From Helicostylum pulchrum (Eukaryota; Mucoromycota; Mucoromycetes; Mucorales; Mucoraceae): a stretch of DNA of 25,157 nt. A program made the translations under genes and the position numbers. The notes beneath the pieces are model-generated. The model ran no database searches, was not told the DNA's origin, and saw only the letters and a list, made by a program, of their open reading frames with translations. Below, piece by piece: positions 8,727-16,922 of this stretch. The stretch spans positions 1-25,157 of the forward strand of contig JAIXMO010000113.1 in assembly GCA_025677825.1 (NCBI GenBank), read 5' to 3'. Positions within the stretch are counted from its first letter, which is position 1; each line of letters starts with the position of its first letter.

Positions 8727-8912
8727 GAAAATGATGATGATGATGAAAATTTTGAAGTTGAAAAGATTTTGGACCACAGAAAATTTAAAAAAAGGATGAA
8801 GTTCTTGATAAAATGGAAGAATTATGATGAAACTTATAATGAATGGATATGGCAAGAGGATTTTAATGAAACATTTATAATAGATGAGTATTTAGCATCA
8901 ATTAATTTTTAA
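8727..8912 (+). pseudogene. Chromodomain remnant (likely C-terminus of a retroelement integrase)
   Basis: This plus-strand frame of about 61 codons has no usable ATG upstream of the domain. It reads NFEVEKILDHRKFKKR, FLIKWKNYDETYNEWIW and FNETFIIDEYL to a stop at 8910-8912. The aromatic and Trp-Lys positions are typical of a chromodomain, and the layout parallels the chromodomain in element C (YEVEAILNHR, LVRWKNYSSDWDEWLP). An acidic run precedes it. It is most likely the tail of a chromovirus integrase; a cellular chromodomain protein is possible but less likely here. Confidence 0.75.
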
Positions 8913-8915
8913 TAT

Positions 8916-9758
8916 TTAGCAGAATTTAAGATATTTAGGATTTAACAAAATGTTCACCTCAGCAACCTTTCGAGGCAAAGCAAGAAGAAAACGTTCGATT
9001 AATAATGAATTGGGTAATACTTGATCTACCGTACGGCGTCTCAAACTGTTGAATCTATCAATGAACGATTCAAGGTTCTCACCTTCATACATCATAATAC
9101 TGTTTAACTCCCTAGCACAGTTGTTACGTTCTTCCTGCACGTTAAGACCATAGCGATCTTGCATGGCAGTGGAGAACTGAATCCAAGAAGGATCTTGTTG
9201 GTACAATTTTCTAAATTGTGTCACAAAATCTTCAAACCAAAGACGAATAGTTCCAGCAAGAATAGGAGGTAATACCCGAAGGTAATTAGCATCCAAATCT
9301 AAGTTATGACTAATCATAACATCGGTAAAATTCATGATGCAAGTGTTTACATCCACAAAAACAGGAGCACCTGGTACAGAGACCTGGTTTTCCCATTGAA
9401 ACAGAGGAAGATTGCGAGGTACTACATTCGACAACTTGGCACCTGCAAGTGTACTGCCGGCCGTAGCCTGAATCAACTTCTGAGCCCTACCGAGCTGGTC
9501 TAAATCCCCCATTTTTTTACTTACTTTTTCACGGTAACTTCTTAATTCATCAGTAGTACCATTACTAGAAGCAATCAAAGCATACAACGAAACAATTTCT
9601 TCATGGAGTAAGGAAATGCTGACTTGTAAACCGGAAGCAGGGTCGGAACCAGCACCACGAGGAAGACAGATAGGAGCCTTAGGACTAGCAACATCACTGA
9701 TAGTAGCGCCAGCAACAGGAGTAGAAGCAGTTTCGGCAGAAAATTCAACATCTTCCAT
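8916..9758 (-). pseudogene. Truncated Gag of Ty3/gypsy element A
   Basis: The 280-residue frame starts six bases after LTR A. An alanine-rich N-terminus is followed by a Gag core with FQWENQV, LDLDANYLRVLPP, RYGLNVQEERNNCAREL and SFIDRFNSLRRRTVDQVLPN. All of these are shared with the element 1 Gag (LDLDANYLRLLPP, RYGLNVHEERARCAREL). Similarity stops at about residue 268 and a dozen unrelated residues lead to the stop, so the 3' part, the zinc knuckle and all of pol are lost. Gag forms the virus-like particle in such elements. The truncation point sits next to the chromodomain remnant. Confidence 0.88.
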
Positions 9759-9764
9759 TCTAGT

Positions 9765-10255
9765 TGATATATATGTTAAAAAGAAGACAGTAAGGTTCTT
9801 TGAAAGTCTTTACAAAATGAAAGATGGTTGATTTTATTATTTGAAATGAAGTAGTTTTATATTAAAAGATATTGGTTCAAATGACAGATGAAACTGAAAG
9901 AGTGTGCGGTCCTTTTGAGTAACATAAAGATAGACTGTTATGATATAAATCTGGTTTAAAACGTAATGTATAACCCTTTGTTTGTAGTCTCTCGAGACGA
10001 TGTCTGTGTTGCTTTATTTATTATTTATGTTGGTGAAAAGGGTTTCACGTCGAATAAATAATAGAATAAATAATAATAAATCTTTTTGGGATATTGTCAG
10101 GTTGTTTTAATAAATAGTAACACAATCGGTTATAACATAAATTGGCAGGTTGCTAACTTAGGTATGAGAATAACAAGTTAGCAATTGTCATTTAAATACA
10201 AGGCAGTAAGTAAATAGTAATCAAAAAGGCGTGAATATATAGCTTGTATATATCA
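9765..10255 (-). repeat. LTR A, copy 1 (5' LTR of truncated element A)
   Basis: This 491-bp unit has termini TGATATATAC and CATATATATCA in element orientation and lies directly upstream of the element A gag. It is an almost exact inverted copy of 10447-10937; I noticed two mismatches. In element orientation an AATATAAAAC TATA-like box precedes an AATAATAAAAT signal, as expected for U3-R-U5. The outer flank is CTCAG (10256-10260); no partner duplication is visible because the rest of the element is gone. Confidence 0.92.
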
Positions 10256-10390
10256 CTCAGCACTAAGAGGACTATCATCCAAGGTGTGATAAATAGTATC
10301 AAATTAAATAATAAAAGAGACAACAGTAAATAAGATGAAACTTCTTATAGATCTTTATCGATTAAAATTACTTTTAAAAAACAAGAGGGG

Positions 10391-11374
10391 TATGATATTT
10401 AAAGAATAAATATCAAAAATAAAAAATTAAACAGAAAGATTATCAGTGATATATACAAGCTATATATTCACGCCTTTTTGATTACTATTTACTTACTGCT
10501 TTGTATTTAAATGACAATTGCTAACTTGTTATTCTCATACCTAAGTTAGCGACCTGCCAATTTATGTTATAACCGATTGTGTTACTATTTATTAAAACAA
10601 CCTGACAATATCCCAAAAAGATTTATTATTATTTATTCTATTATTTATTCGACGTGAAACCCTTTTCACCAACATAAATAATAAATAAAGCAACACAGAC
10701 ATCGTCTCGAGAGACTACAAACAAAGGGTTATACATTACGTTTTAAACCAGATTTATATCATAACAGTCTATCTTTATGTTACTCAAAAGGACCGCACAC
10801 TCTTTCAGTTTCATCTGTCATTTGAACCAATATCTTTTAATATAAAACTACTTCATTTCAAATAATAAAATCAACCATCTTTCATTTTGTAAAGACTTTC
10901 AAAGAACCTTACTGTCTTCTTTTTAACATATATATCAATCAGACTTGAAATGATTGTTGTTTATTTAATGGAAATTATGGGTCCTTATATATACTTTTCA
11001 GAATATAAATAAGACATTGAAGGAACATTAATTGATGGTGGGAAAAATAAGTGAGTTGATGGTGAGGAAAATAAGTGAATATAATGTGGGAAAATATGAA
11101 TGAATAAGCTTTGAAGACAAAGTGCTTCTTGTATCACTTTTTAGAAGAGTAACTGTTTGTAGATTATTGTACCACTTCAGTACAATTAACCGTTTGTAGG
11201 TTATTGCATCACTTGAAGAAATAAACTGTTACACTATATTTCTTCATTAAATTTATATAGTCGATAAGAAGTATACAGATCCAAATACCAAATAGATAAT
11301 ATTATATTGTTATATAGCCTTTGTGTATAAAGGTATATCTAAATTATATATCTGTATAGTACGTGAATACAACA
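10391..11374 (-). repeat. LTR B, copy 2, nested in LTR C and interrupted by LTR A
   Basis: The two pieces, 10391-10446 and 10943-11374, together match LTR B copy 1 in reverse orientation, again with the TG...TA termini. An exact 5-bp duplication AGGGG flanks it (10386-10390 and 11375-11379) and splits LTR C at its GAGGGGAGC stretch. Confidence 0.9.
10447..10937 (+). repeat. LTR A, copy 2, solo, nested in LTR B
   Basis: This 491-bp LTR runs from TGATATATACAAGC to ACATATATATCA with an exact duplication ATCAG (10442-10446 and 10938-10942) inside LTR B. It is inverted relative to LTR A copy 1, with a 191-bp spacer. It is the youngest layer of the three-level nest. Confidence 0.93.
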
Positions 11375-11605
11375 AGGGGGAGCAAAAGGTTGCTCCTCTT
11401 AATATTCTTTTATAGTTAAAGAACAACCAGGGTAACATGACTGTTGTTTAAGGTGGTACAAGTAAATGGCTAAAATATTAATTAGTACAATGATATTGAG
11501 GTGTTACGTGAGAACCTCAATTATTTAAGGTACAGTCTCTTGCGTTAATTTATGGTAAAATAATACATCAACTATAATCTTTAAAAAAGGTAGTTGTTGT
11601 ATTGT

Positions 11606-12061
11606 TGTATCCATGTAATATTAGAGTGATATAATCTAGACATATTTTATACAAGTAAGATACTTGCTTATCAACTTACATAAAGCTATATACAGATATA
11701 ATATCATCTACATATGACTGTGATCCGTTGCCACTATGTTATAACGATTGATAAATATATATAGAATAAAGTGTGGTGTAACAGCTAACTCGAATCGTTA
11801 AGTGATACAATGATACAAATCAGATATGTTGTTGTGGTTATTTTATAATCAGTGTGTTCATCCATAAAAGGATTATGTATCGTCTATACTCTCTTTTAAC
11901 TTATAATCATGTCATGTTTAAATTATCTTATTATTTCCTGAGGTCTATATAAAGGGCTCGTATTTTCTTAAATAAAACAATAATACCTTTTAGTCTGATA
12001 AATCTTTTGATTCTTTTTATTTTTTTCCTTTATTTTTTGATATTTATATTTAAATACCACA
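11606..12061 (+). repeat. LTR E, copy 1
   Basis: This 456-bp unit runs from TGTATCCATG to AATACCACA. It abuts a second copy with no bases between. A TATA box (TCTATATAAAGGG, about 11943) and AATAAAAC signal give plus orientation. Its R-U5 end (AGTCTGATAA, T-rich run, GATATTTATATTTAAATA) resembles that of LTR B, so the two families share ancestry. The 38 bases before it (11568-11605) hold nothing recognisable. Confidence 0.85.
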
Positions 12062-12541
12062 TGTATCCAAGTAATATTAGAGTGATATAATTCAGACATA
12101 TTTTATACAAGTAAGATACGTGCTTATCAACTTACATAAAACTATATACAAGATATAATATTATCTACAATACTACTGTGATCCCTTACCACTATGTTAT
12201 AATGATTGATAAATATGTATAGAATAAAGCATGGTGTAACAGCTAATTCGGATCCTTAAGTGATACAATGATATAAGTAACAACCATTTCTATAATCAGA
12301 TATGTTGTTGTGATTACTCTATAATCAGTATGTTCATCTATAAAAGGATTATGTATCGTCTATACTCTCTTTTAGCTTATAATCATGTCATGTTTAATTT
12401 ATCTTATTATTTATTCCTAAGGTCTATATAAAGGGCTTGTAATTTCTTAAATAAAACGAGATACCTTTTTAGTCTGATAATCTTTTAGTTATTTTTCTTT
12501 TTATTTTTTCTTTTTTTGATATTTATTATTTAAATATCACA
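12062..12541 (+). repeat. LTR E, copy 2, in tandem with copy 1
   Basis: This 480-bp unit runs from TGTATCCAAG to AATATCACA and is a diverged direct repeat of 11606-12061, with many single-base differences and small indels. The same TATA (CTATATAAAGGG) and AATAAAAC pair is kept. Its right end lies four bases from the stop codon of the coding fragment at 12546, so it probably truncated that gene. Flanking bases show no target duplication. Confidence 0.85.
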
Positions 12542-12545
12542 GTCC

Positions 12546-13103
12546 CTAAACCTCAGGTACTCCTACGAACCATTCGTAGCATTCATATTCGTCGAGTATT
12601 TGGACCTTGTTCTTCAAAGCAAGAGTTCTTCCAGCCTTCTTATTATCTCCAGTTAAGTTACCAATATAGAAACCACGCAAATGGAGGTATCTTCCGTATC
12701 CACCTTTATTTTGGGGTATAGGCAGTTGTGAGTGACATATTTTGATAATGTTTTCTGCCATTCTGTGGATAAGCTCATCGTTTCTTGCCTTATGCTCCGC
12801 AATAGAGTTCAGTCTTGAATCGTGTTCCCAGACATTAGCCTTGATTGCTTCGGTCATTACCATAGCATTGTAGTTATTCATTTTATCAGTAGACACTTCA
12901 TTATAGGGTTTCTCCGGTTCAATTTCTAATAAGCTTAAGAAGTTAAAGTCTTCAGCCTTTTTAAAGGAGCCTTGTTGACTTTCTGCAGTCCTTTCTTCGA
13001 TGGTTTCTTCATCCGAGCTTACTTTACCAAAAGAGATGATAGTCTCATTATCACTATCCACTTCTACGATATCAGGTTGTCTAGGACCCAGAGGAGAGGC
13101 CTT
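12546..13103 (-). pseudogene. Unidentified coding fragment, cut at both ends by transposons
   Basis: The frame is open from the CACTA-type terminus at 13104 (no ATG of its own until internal Met residues) down to a stop beside LTR E. It encodes about 185 residues. An acidic, Ser/Thr-rich first third contains PDIVEVDSDNETI, which resembles a SUMO-interaction motif. A central helical charged segment (NVWEHDSRLNSIAEHKARN) follows. The C-terminal segment (YIGNLTGDNKKAGR, KNKVQILDEYECYEWF) faintly resembles the second half of a BRCT fold. Either reading is tentative. Codon texture and length argue for real coding sequence. It could be a captured host gene or part of an uncharacterised transposon. 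Confidence 0.5.
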
Positions 13104-13163
13104 CACTGTGTTAAAAGAAGAAAAAAGTGGTACGATATCTGCACGGTATTGCTATCGGGTGAT
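13104..13163 (+). mobile_element. CACTA-type terminal inverted repeat (element end)
   Basis: The 60 bases starting CACTGTGTTAAAAG match the left arm of the MITE at 4565-4624 with a few differences (AAGAAGAAAAAAGTGGTACG against AAGAAAAAAAAAAGCGGCAC). The outward-facing end points left, so an element once ran rightwards from here. It is cut at 13164 by LTR D. No opposite terminus was found in the window. Confidence 0.7.
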
Positions 13164-13400
13164 TGTGGAATCCGAGCTATGAAATAGTAAAGATTCAAAA
13201 ATAAAATAAAAACACAAAAGATACAAGAAAGTAATCAGTCGCAAAAGCAGATAAAAGTTTTAGTTTTATTTACGTGAAAAAGGTAGAGGTTTATATAGCT
13301 TTTTCATGTCTGAGTTTACAGATAAAATAAGTGTGTTTGTGCCACGCTAAAGTGCCACACTTTCCATATCTAATTTCCTGCCGTGATTATATAATCCACA
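13164..13400 (-). repeat. LTR D, copy 3, short form
   Basis: About 235 bp match the R-U5-side part of LTR D copies 1 and 2 from the GATTCCACA end to GATTATATAATCC, including the TATA box, with a 6-bp internal duplication. Similarity stops at 13398, where the unit closes with TGTGGA in element sense, making TGTGGA/TCCACA ends. It is either a truncated LTR or a shorter U3 variant. No target duplication is visible. Confidence 0.82.
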
Positions 13401-13765
13401 CTATGGCGGACCTGTTGTACTCAGGATCTTTTTATGGTAACTAATACACCAATGTTTTTACGGGTATCCAATGGCATTGAAGAATGACTTGTTACCATGA
13501 AGGTAACATTGGTAACAGGATTTTAAAATGAATAATACTCGATGCAAAAGTAAAACCTTTTCGTAAGAACCTTGAATACCTTTTAATATAGCTTTTAAAT
13601 ATATGTGTATTTATTCTTTTGCGTTCTTTTTAATTTTTTTTATTATCATTGTCAAAGGTTTTTTTTTAAAAAATAGAAAATTTGGTCTCCAACACCATGA
13701 ATGTGATAAATGTTCCTATATTTTTTTATTTTTTTTGTTACCGGTTGATTTTTTTTTTTTAGAAC
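13401..13765. other. T-rich non-coding stretch
   Basis: No supported gene. A short hairpin-capable GTTACC...GGTAAC pair lies at about 13490-13520, and long T runs occupy 13610-13760. In minus sense this would be the 3' flank of the Tnp2-like fragment at 13766. Confidence 0.4.
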
Positions 13766-14174
13766 CTATATTAAAGAGATGTTGCCAGCAGAAGCTCGGA
13801 GGTTTGAGTTAAATACAAAATATGGCGCTATAACAAAAAACTGATGAGCGTTATTTGGACATTGAATGAGACCAACTTGAAGAGTGATGTCATAAATATT
13901 GATGACAGCGTATTTTTCTTGTGTTATTGTTTCTCCACGTTGTTCAAGAACCGGGATGTTTCTTTTTACAATGGGGATTGAAGAATCAAACGAAGCGGTC
14001 GAATGTTGTTTCATTACTCTTACGAATGCAAGGAATTGAATGCTGGAATCAGGCAAGACATGCTTAAAGTAAAAGAGAACTGTTCCAACAAACCACCGTT
14101 CTCTTTGCCTACAAAAAAAAAAAAAAGTTAGTTTAAATATTGTACTATTCTTTATATATACTCAATAACACATA
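13766..14174 (-). pseudogene. Tnp2-type transposase C-terminal fragment (two exon pieces)
   Basis: The minus-strand exon 14108-13766 reads QRERWFVGTVLFYFKHVLP, QFLAFVRVMKQH, YAVINIYDITLQVGLI and FFVIAPYFVF to a stop. This pattern of beta-rich segments resembles the C-terminus I associate with Tnp2 transposases of Mucoromycota. It parallels YYGEVQYFFQH...TFAFVRWF...ILPVHRIYSPITV in the protein at 15814-16638. An intron is predicted at 14161-14109 (GTATAT donor, ACTAAC branch point, long T tract, TAG acceptor), leaving a 13-base exon piece at 14174-14162 before the Tc1 insertion. The rest of the gene on this strand is not convincingly present beyond the Tc1. Confidence 0.6.
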
Positions 14175-14183
14175 CAGTGACCC

Positions 14184-14384
14184 GCAAAACTGTTTCAATG
14201 TTGAGACAGTCTCACTTTATCACTGTTTTACTCGCGATAAAAATAAAATTACTATTTACATGTTTGTATTCATTTGAACGAGAAAACTGTTCTTTATTTA
14301 TTTAAGGTAATTCTGTAACATAATGACGTCATAAAGTAGAATAGCTTGTACTTAAAGATCGCAATAGCATTGAAACAGTTTTGC
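14184..14384. repeat. Mirror-image motif pair in the left Tc1 arm (partner pair at 15603-15803)
   Basis: The 17-mer GCAAAACTGTTTCAATG occurs at 14184-14200 and, inverted, at 14368-14384. The right arm has it at 15603-15619 and inverted at 15787-15803. These four sites are the likely transposase-binding sequences. Each arm is thus bounded by oppositely oriented copies, unlike the direct pairs of classical IR/DR Tc1 elements. Confidence 0.85.
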
Positions 14385-14413
14385 ACGCATTTTAATTTTT
14401 TAAAAAATAGCCA

Positions 14414-15445
14414 CTAATATTTTGTCCAATAACCTTTAGCTTTGATACACATATTGATTCGTCTTGGCATGCTTTCAATAACCTTTTGACATTCGTCTTT
14501 TGTAATTACCTCGTACCAGATCTTGGTTGCACGTTCATATAGCTCATTCGTACCTTTAGCTGGTGTTTCAAACTCATTTAATCGGATTTTTAATAGCTGC
14601 CACATATTCTCGATTGGATTAAGATCAGGTGATTGCGGTGGCCAATCAATCACGTGATAATCTTGTTGTTGAAGATATTTCTTGGCAATATTAGAGGTAT
14701 GTTTGGGATCATTATCATGCTGAAAATACACTTGATCTCTACGGATTTTCAACTTTTGACACAACAAATCAACTGTCTTACTTTGTTCGTCTTCAAGAAT
14801 TTCCTTATATAGAGTTTTATCCATATCTCCACAAATTTGGCACATCCAACCTGTCCCCACATAAGTGATTGCACTCCAAAGCATAATACTACCACCATTA
14901 TGTTTGTATGTTCCCTTAACATGTTTAGGCTGAATAGTTTCGCCGTCTCTTATCCACGTCCAAATACGTCCGTCGGAGTTAAATCTGTTAACTTTCGTTT
15001 CGTCTGACCATACAACTCGCTTCCAATCATCTACAGTCCAGTCTTGATATTTCTTACACCATGCTAATCGTTTACGAGCGTTTTTGGGTTCTATTGCTGG
15101 CTTTTTACTTTTTTCAATTGCGCCTAAGCCACTACTTTGGAGCGCTCTTCTGACGGTATCGGGACTTACCTCTATTCCAAAGTCCGTTCCAAGCTGTTTT
15201 TTTACTTTTACTGCATTATCTACTTTTTCTTTTGTTATTAAACGTACGCAGTATCTTTTATCCTCAGCAGAAAGAATAGAAGGTCGACCACCTTTATTGT
15301 TTTCAAGCTCTGATTTTGAATTTTTTCTAATTCTACAAACAGTAGCAGAACTAATACCAATTTTTCGAGCAACTTCTCTCACGCTTTTACCAGAATTCAA
15401 AAGATTGGTGGCATCATTATAAGATGATTTTGGAATTGGACGCAT
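14414..15445 (-). CDS. Tc1-type DD34E transposase, intact
   Basis: A 343-residue uninterrupted frame from ATG at 15445 to the stop at 14414, the usual length for the family. A bipartite DNA-binding region comes first: a helix-turn-helix at about 15-40 (SVREVARKIGISSATVCRI) and a second one at about 65-105, joined by GRPS, the GRPR-like linker. The catalytic triad follows: VVWSDETKVN (first Asp), YFQHDNDPKHTS (second Asp) and SPDLNPIENMW (Glu), with the spacing of DD34E. It would bind the arm motifs and cut and paste the element at TA. No intron is needed. The frame lies centrally between the arms. All key residues are present, so activity is plausible but not shown. Confidence 0.95.
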   Translation of the reverse strand: MRPIPKSSYNDATNLLNSGKSVREVARKIGISSATVCRIRKNSKSELENNKGGRPSILSAEDKRYCVRLITKEKVDNAVKVKKQLGTDFGIEVSPDTVRRALQSSGLGAIEKSKKPAIEPKNARKRLAWCKKYQDWTVDDWKRVVWSDETKVNRFNSDGRIWTWIRDGETIQPKHVKGTYKHNGGSIMLWSAITYVGTGWMCQICGDMDKTLYKEILEDEQSKTVDLLCQKLKIRRDQVYFQHDNDPKHTSNIAKKYLQQQDYHVIDWPPQSPDLNPIENMWQLLKIRLNEFETPAKGTNELYERATKIWYEVITKDECQKVIESMPRRINMCIKAKGYWTKY

Positions 15446-15813
15446 GTTCGAAATTTTTGCAATGAGATTAGGGCTTACTTTATTTTTTGGTTACACAAAT
15501 ATGATAAGAGTGCTAGGTGAGCATTTTAGGTTCTCTTTTATAAAGCCAAAAACCTATTACCAAGTTGTGGTATATATAGCATTTTAAAAAATTAAAATGC
15601 GTGCAAAACTGTTTCAATGTTATAAGGAACTTTAAGTACTAGTTATTATACTTTATAACGTCATTATATTACCAAATTACTTTAAATAAATAAAGAACAG
15701 TTTTCTCGTTCAAATGAATACAAACAAGTATATAGTAATTTTATTTTTATCGCGAGTAAAACAGTGATAAAGTGAGACTGTCTCAACATTGAAACAGTTT
15801 TGCGGGTCACTGT

Positions 15814-16638
15814 ATGTCAAACTTTTTAGAAAGCATCCACGCACCTTCCTTGATAAGAGAAATGGGCGAAGGTTTTTTATCAAAAGACCAGCTTGATGTT
15901 CTTGGCGCAACTGCAATCTCTTCTTCTTCCTACATACCAGTGAATTATCAAGCCCGTATCAGATTTTACAATTTGTCCTCCTATGAATTCACAAGAAATG
16001 ATGGTGTTGTAACTGGCTCAGAAGATTTATATTGTAAGGACAAAGCAGCTAATTTCAAACTAATTAAGAACTCTGATATGGATGCTGATCACCTCAAACT
16101 ACTACTTGAATATTACTCCATCTGCTACCCTCATCAAACCTTTACAACCTTTTTTCACTTGTCGAATTTATCTCCCTATTCAACTTCAAAAGTTCCAATT
16201 TTGGTCGACCGCAGTATTAAAGTATCCAAGACATTTCAATCCGATGTTATCTATAGTAGTCGCTTGGCACGATCAATGAAAGGTGCATACATACAAGCAT
16301 TTTTTAAAGGACCTTGCGTAAATGATTCTGTTGCAAGTTATTACGGTGAGGTACAATACTTTTTTCAGCACTCCCTGACGCTCGAAAAAAAGAATACACC
16401 ACATACGTTTGCTTTTGTAAGATGGTTTCGTCGATTCAGCCTCAACTCCAGTAATTATGACGAAACGAGCATTGAGTTCTGTAAAGGCTTTGAAGACTGG
16501 AATGCTCATTGTATTTTGCCGGTTCATCGAATTTATAGCCCTATCACTGTTGCCTGCACTAAAGATAATTCTACTAATCCAAAGGTTCCTATTGGCTGTA
16601 TCGTAATAATCCCTCAAGAAAAAAAACTTTTTGTCTAA
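15814..16638 (+). pseudogene. Tnp2-type transposase C-terminal region
   Basis: The 274-residue plus-strand frame begins at an ATG that overlaps the TA target of the Tc1 element. It reads LLEYYSICYPHQTF, ARSMKGAYIQAFFKG, ASYYGEVQYFFQHSLTL, HTFAFVRWFRRF and HCILPVHRIYSPITVAC, and ends IIPQEKKLFV. I associate this series with the C-terminal domain of Mucoromycota Tnp2 (CACTA-type) transposases, where it ends with VPVxRI-like and terminal aliphatic strands. The N-terminal catalytic part is absent upstream, so it is a remnant or a separate C-terminal exon. AATAAATA signals follow at about 16658. It is not simply the missing half of the gene at 18564, because it lies on the wrong side of it. Confidence 0.6.
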
Positions 16639-16922
16639 ACCATTTCATACATGTATTAATAAATATTTTTATCCCATTCCAAAAAAAAAGTTTCATTCAT
16701 CGATACCTTGTTATTGTCCAAAAAAAAGGGGCGGGGTGTTAAGGCTGCGTATTTAACGCGTTTATTGAAAGAGGAAGGAAACAATATGGTGAAAACGATG
16801 TAGAAAAAAAAATAGATGTTGACCAAGATGATTCCGAAAAAAAAAGGAAAAGGAAAAAAAAGCTTTGTTACGCAGGCTAAAAAAAACGCACTATTTATTT
16901 ATTTGTACAAAAAAGAATTATT
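16639..16922. other. A-rich stretch with a possible short coding remnant
   Basis: A plus-strand frame at about 16750-16920 contains GENDVEKKIDVDQDDSEKK followed by the basic run RKRKKK, like an acidic stretch with a nuclear-localisation signal. It has no ATG near a plausible start and no recognised domain, so I do not call a gene. Confidence 0.3.

Larger units (their letters stand above)
10285..11567 (-). repeat. LTR C, copy 3, interrupted by nested LTRs B and A
   Basis: Two pieces, 10285-10390 and 11380-11567, join to a unit of about 294 bp matching LTR C at 17219-17514 and 20229-20524 (reverse orientation). The 5' terminus has changed to TGTATTATTTTACC from TGTGGTATTTTACC. Flanks CAAGG and TCAAC do not form a duplication, in keeping with an older or recombined copy. 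Confidence 0.88.
14175..15812 (-). mobile_element. Complete Tc1/mariner element with long inverted arms
   Basis: This 1638-bp element starts CAGTGACCCGC and ends GCGGGTCACTG, flanked by TA on each side (14173-14174 and 15813-15814). The arms, about 230 bp each (14175-14405 and 15575-15812), are inverted copies with modest divergence. A single intact transposase lies between them. Of all elements in the window this one looks closest to functional. Confidence 0.95.

Noticed and set aside
13403..13443. Short MADLLYSGSFYGN frame followed by a GTAACT donor-like site
   Set aside because: No acceptor and no downstream exon in frame could be found.
14184..14384. CRISPR-like spaced repeats
   Set aside because: The repeats are inverted pairs in transposon arms, not a direct array, and the genome is eukaryotic.
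15710..15916. 68-codon minus-strand frame
   Set aside because: Spans the Tc1 arm and antisense of the Tnp2-like frame; no family resemblance.
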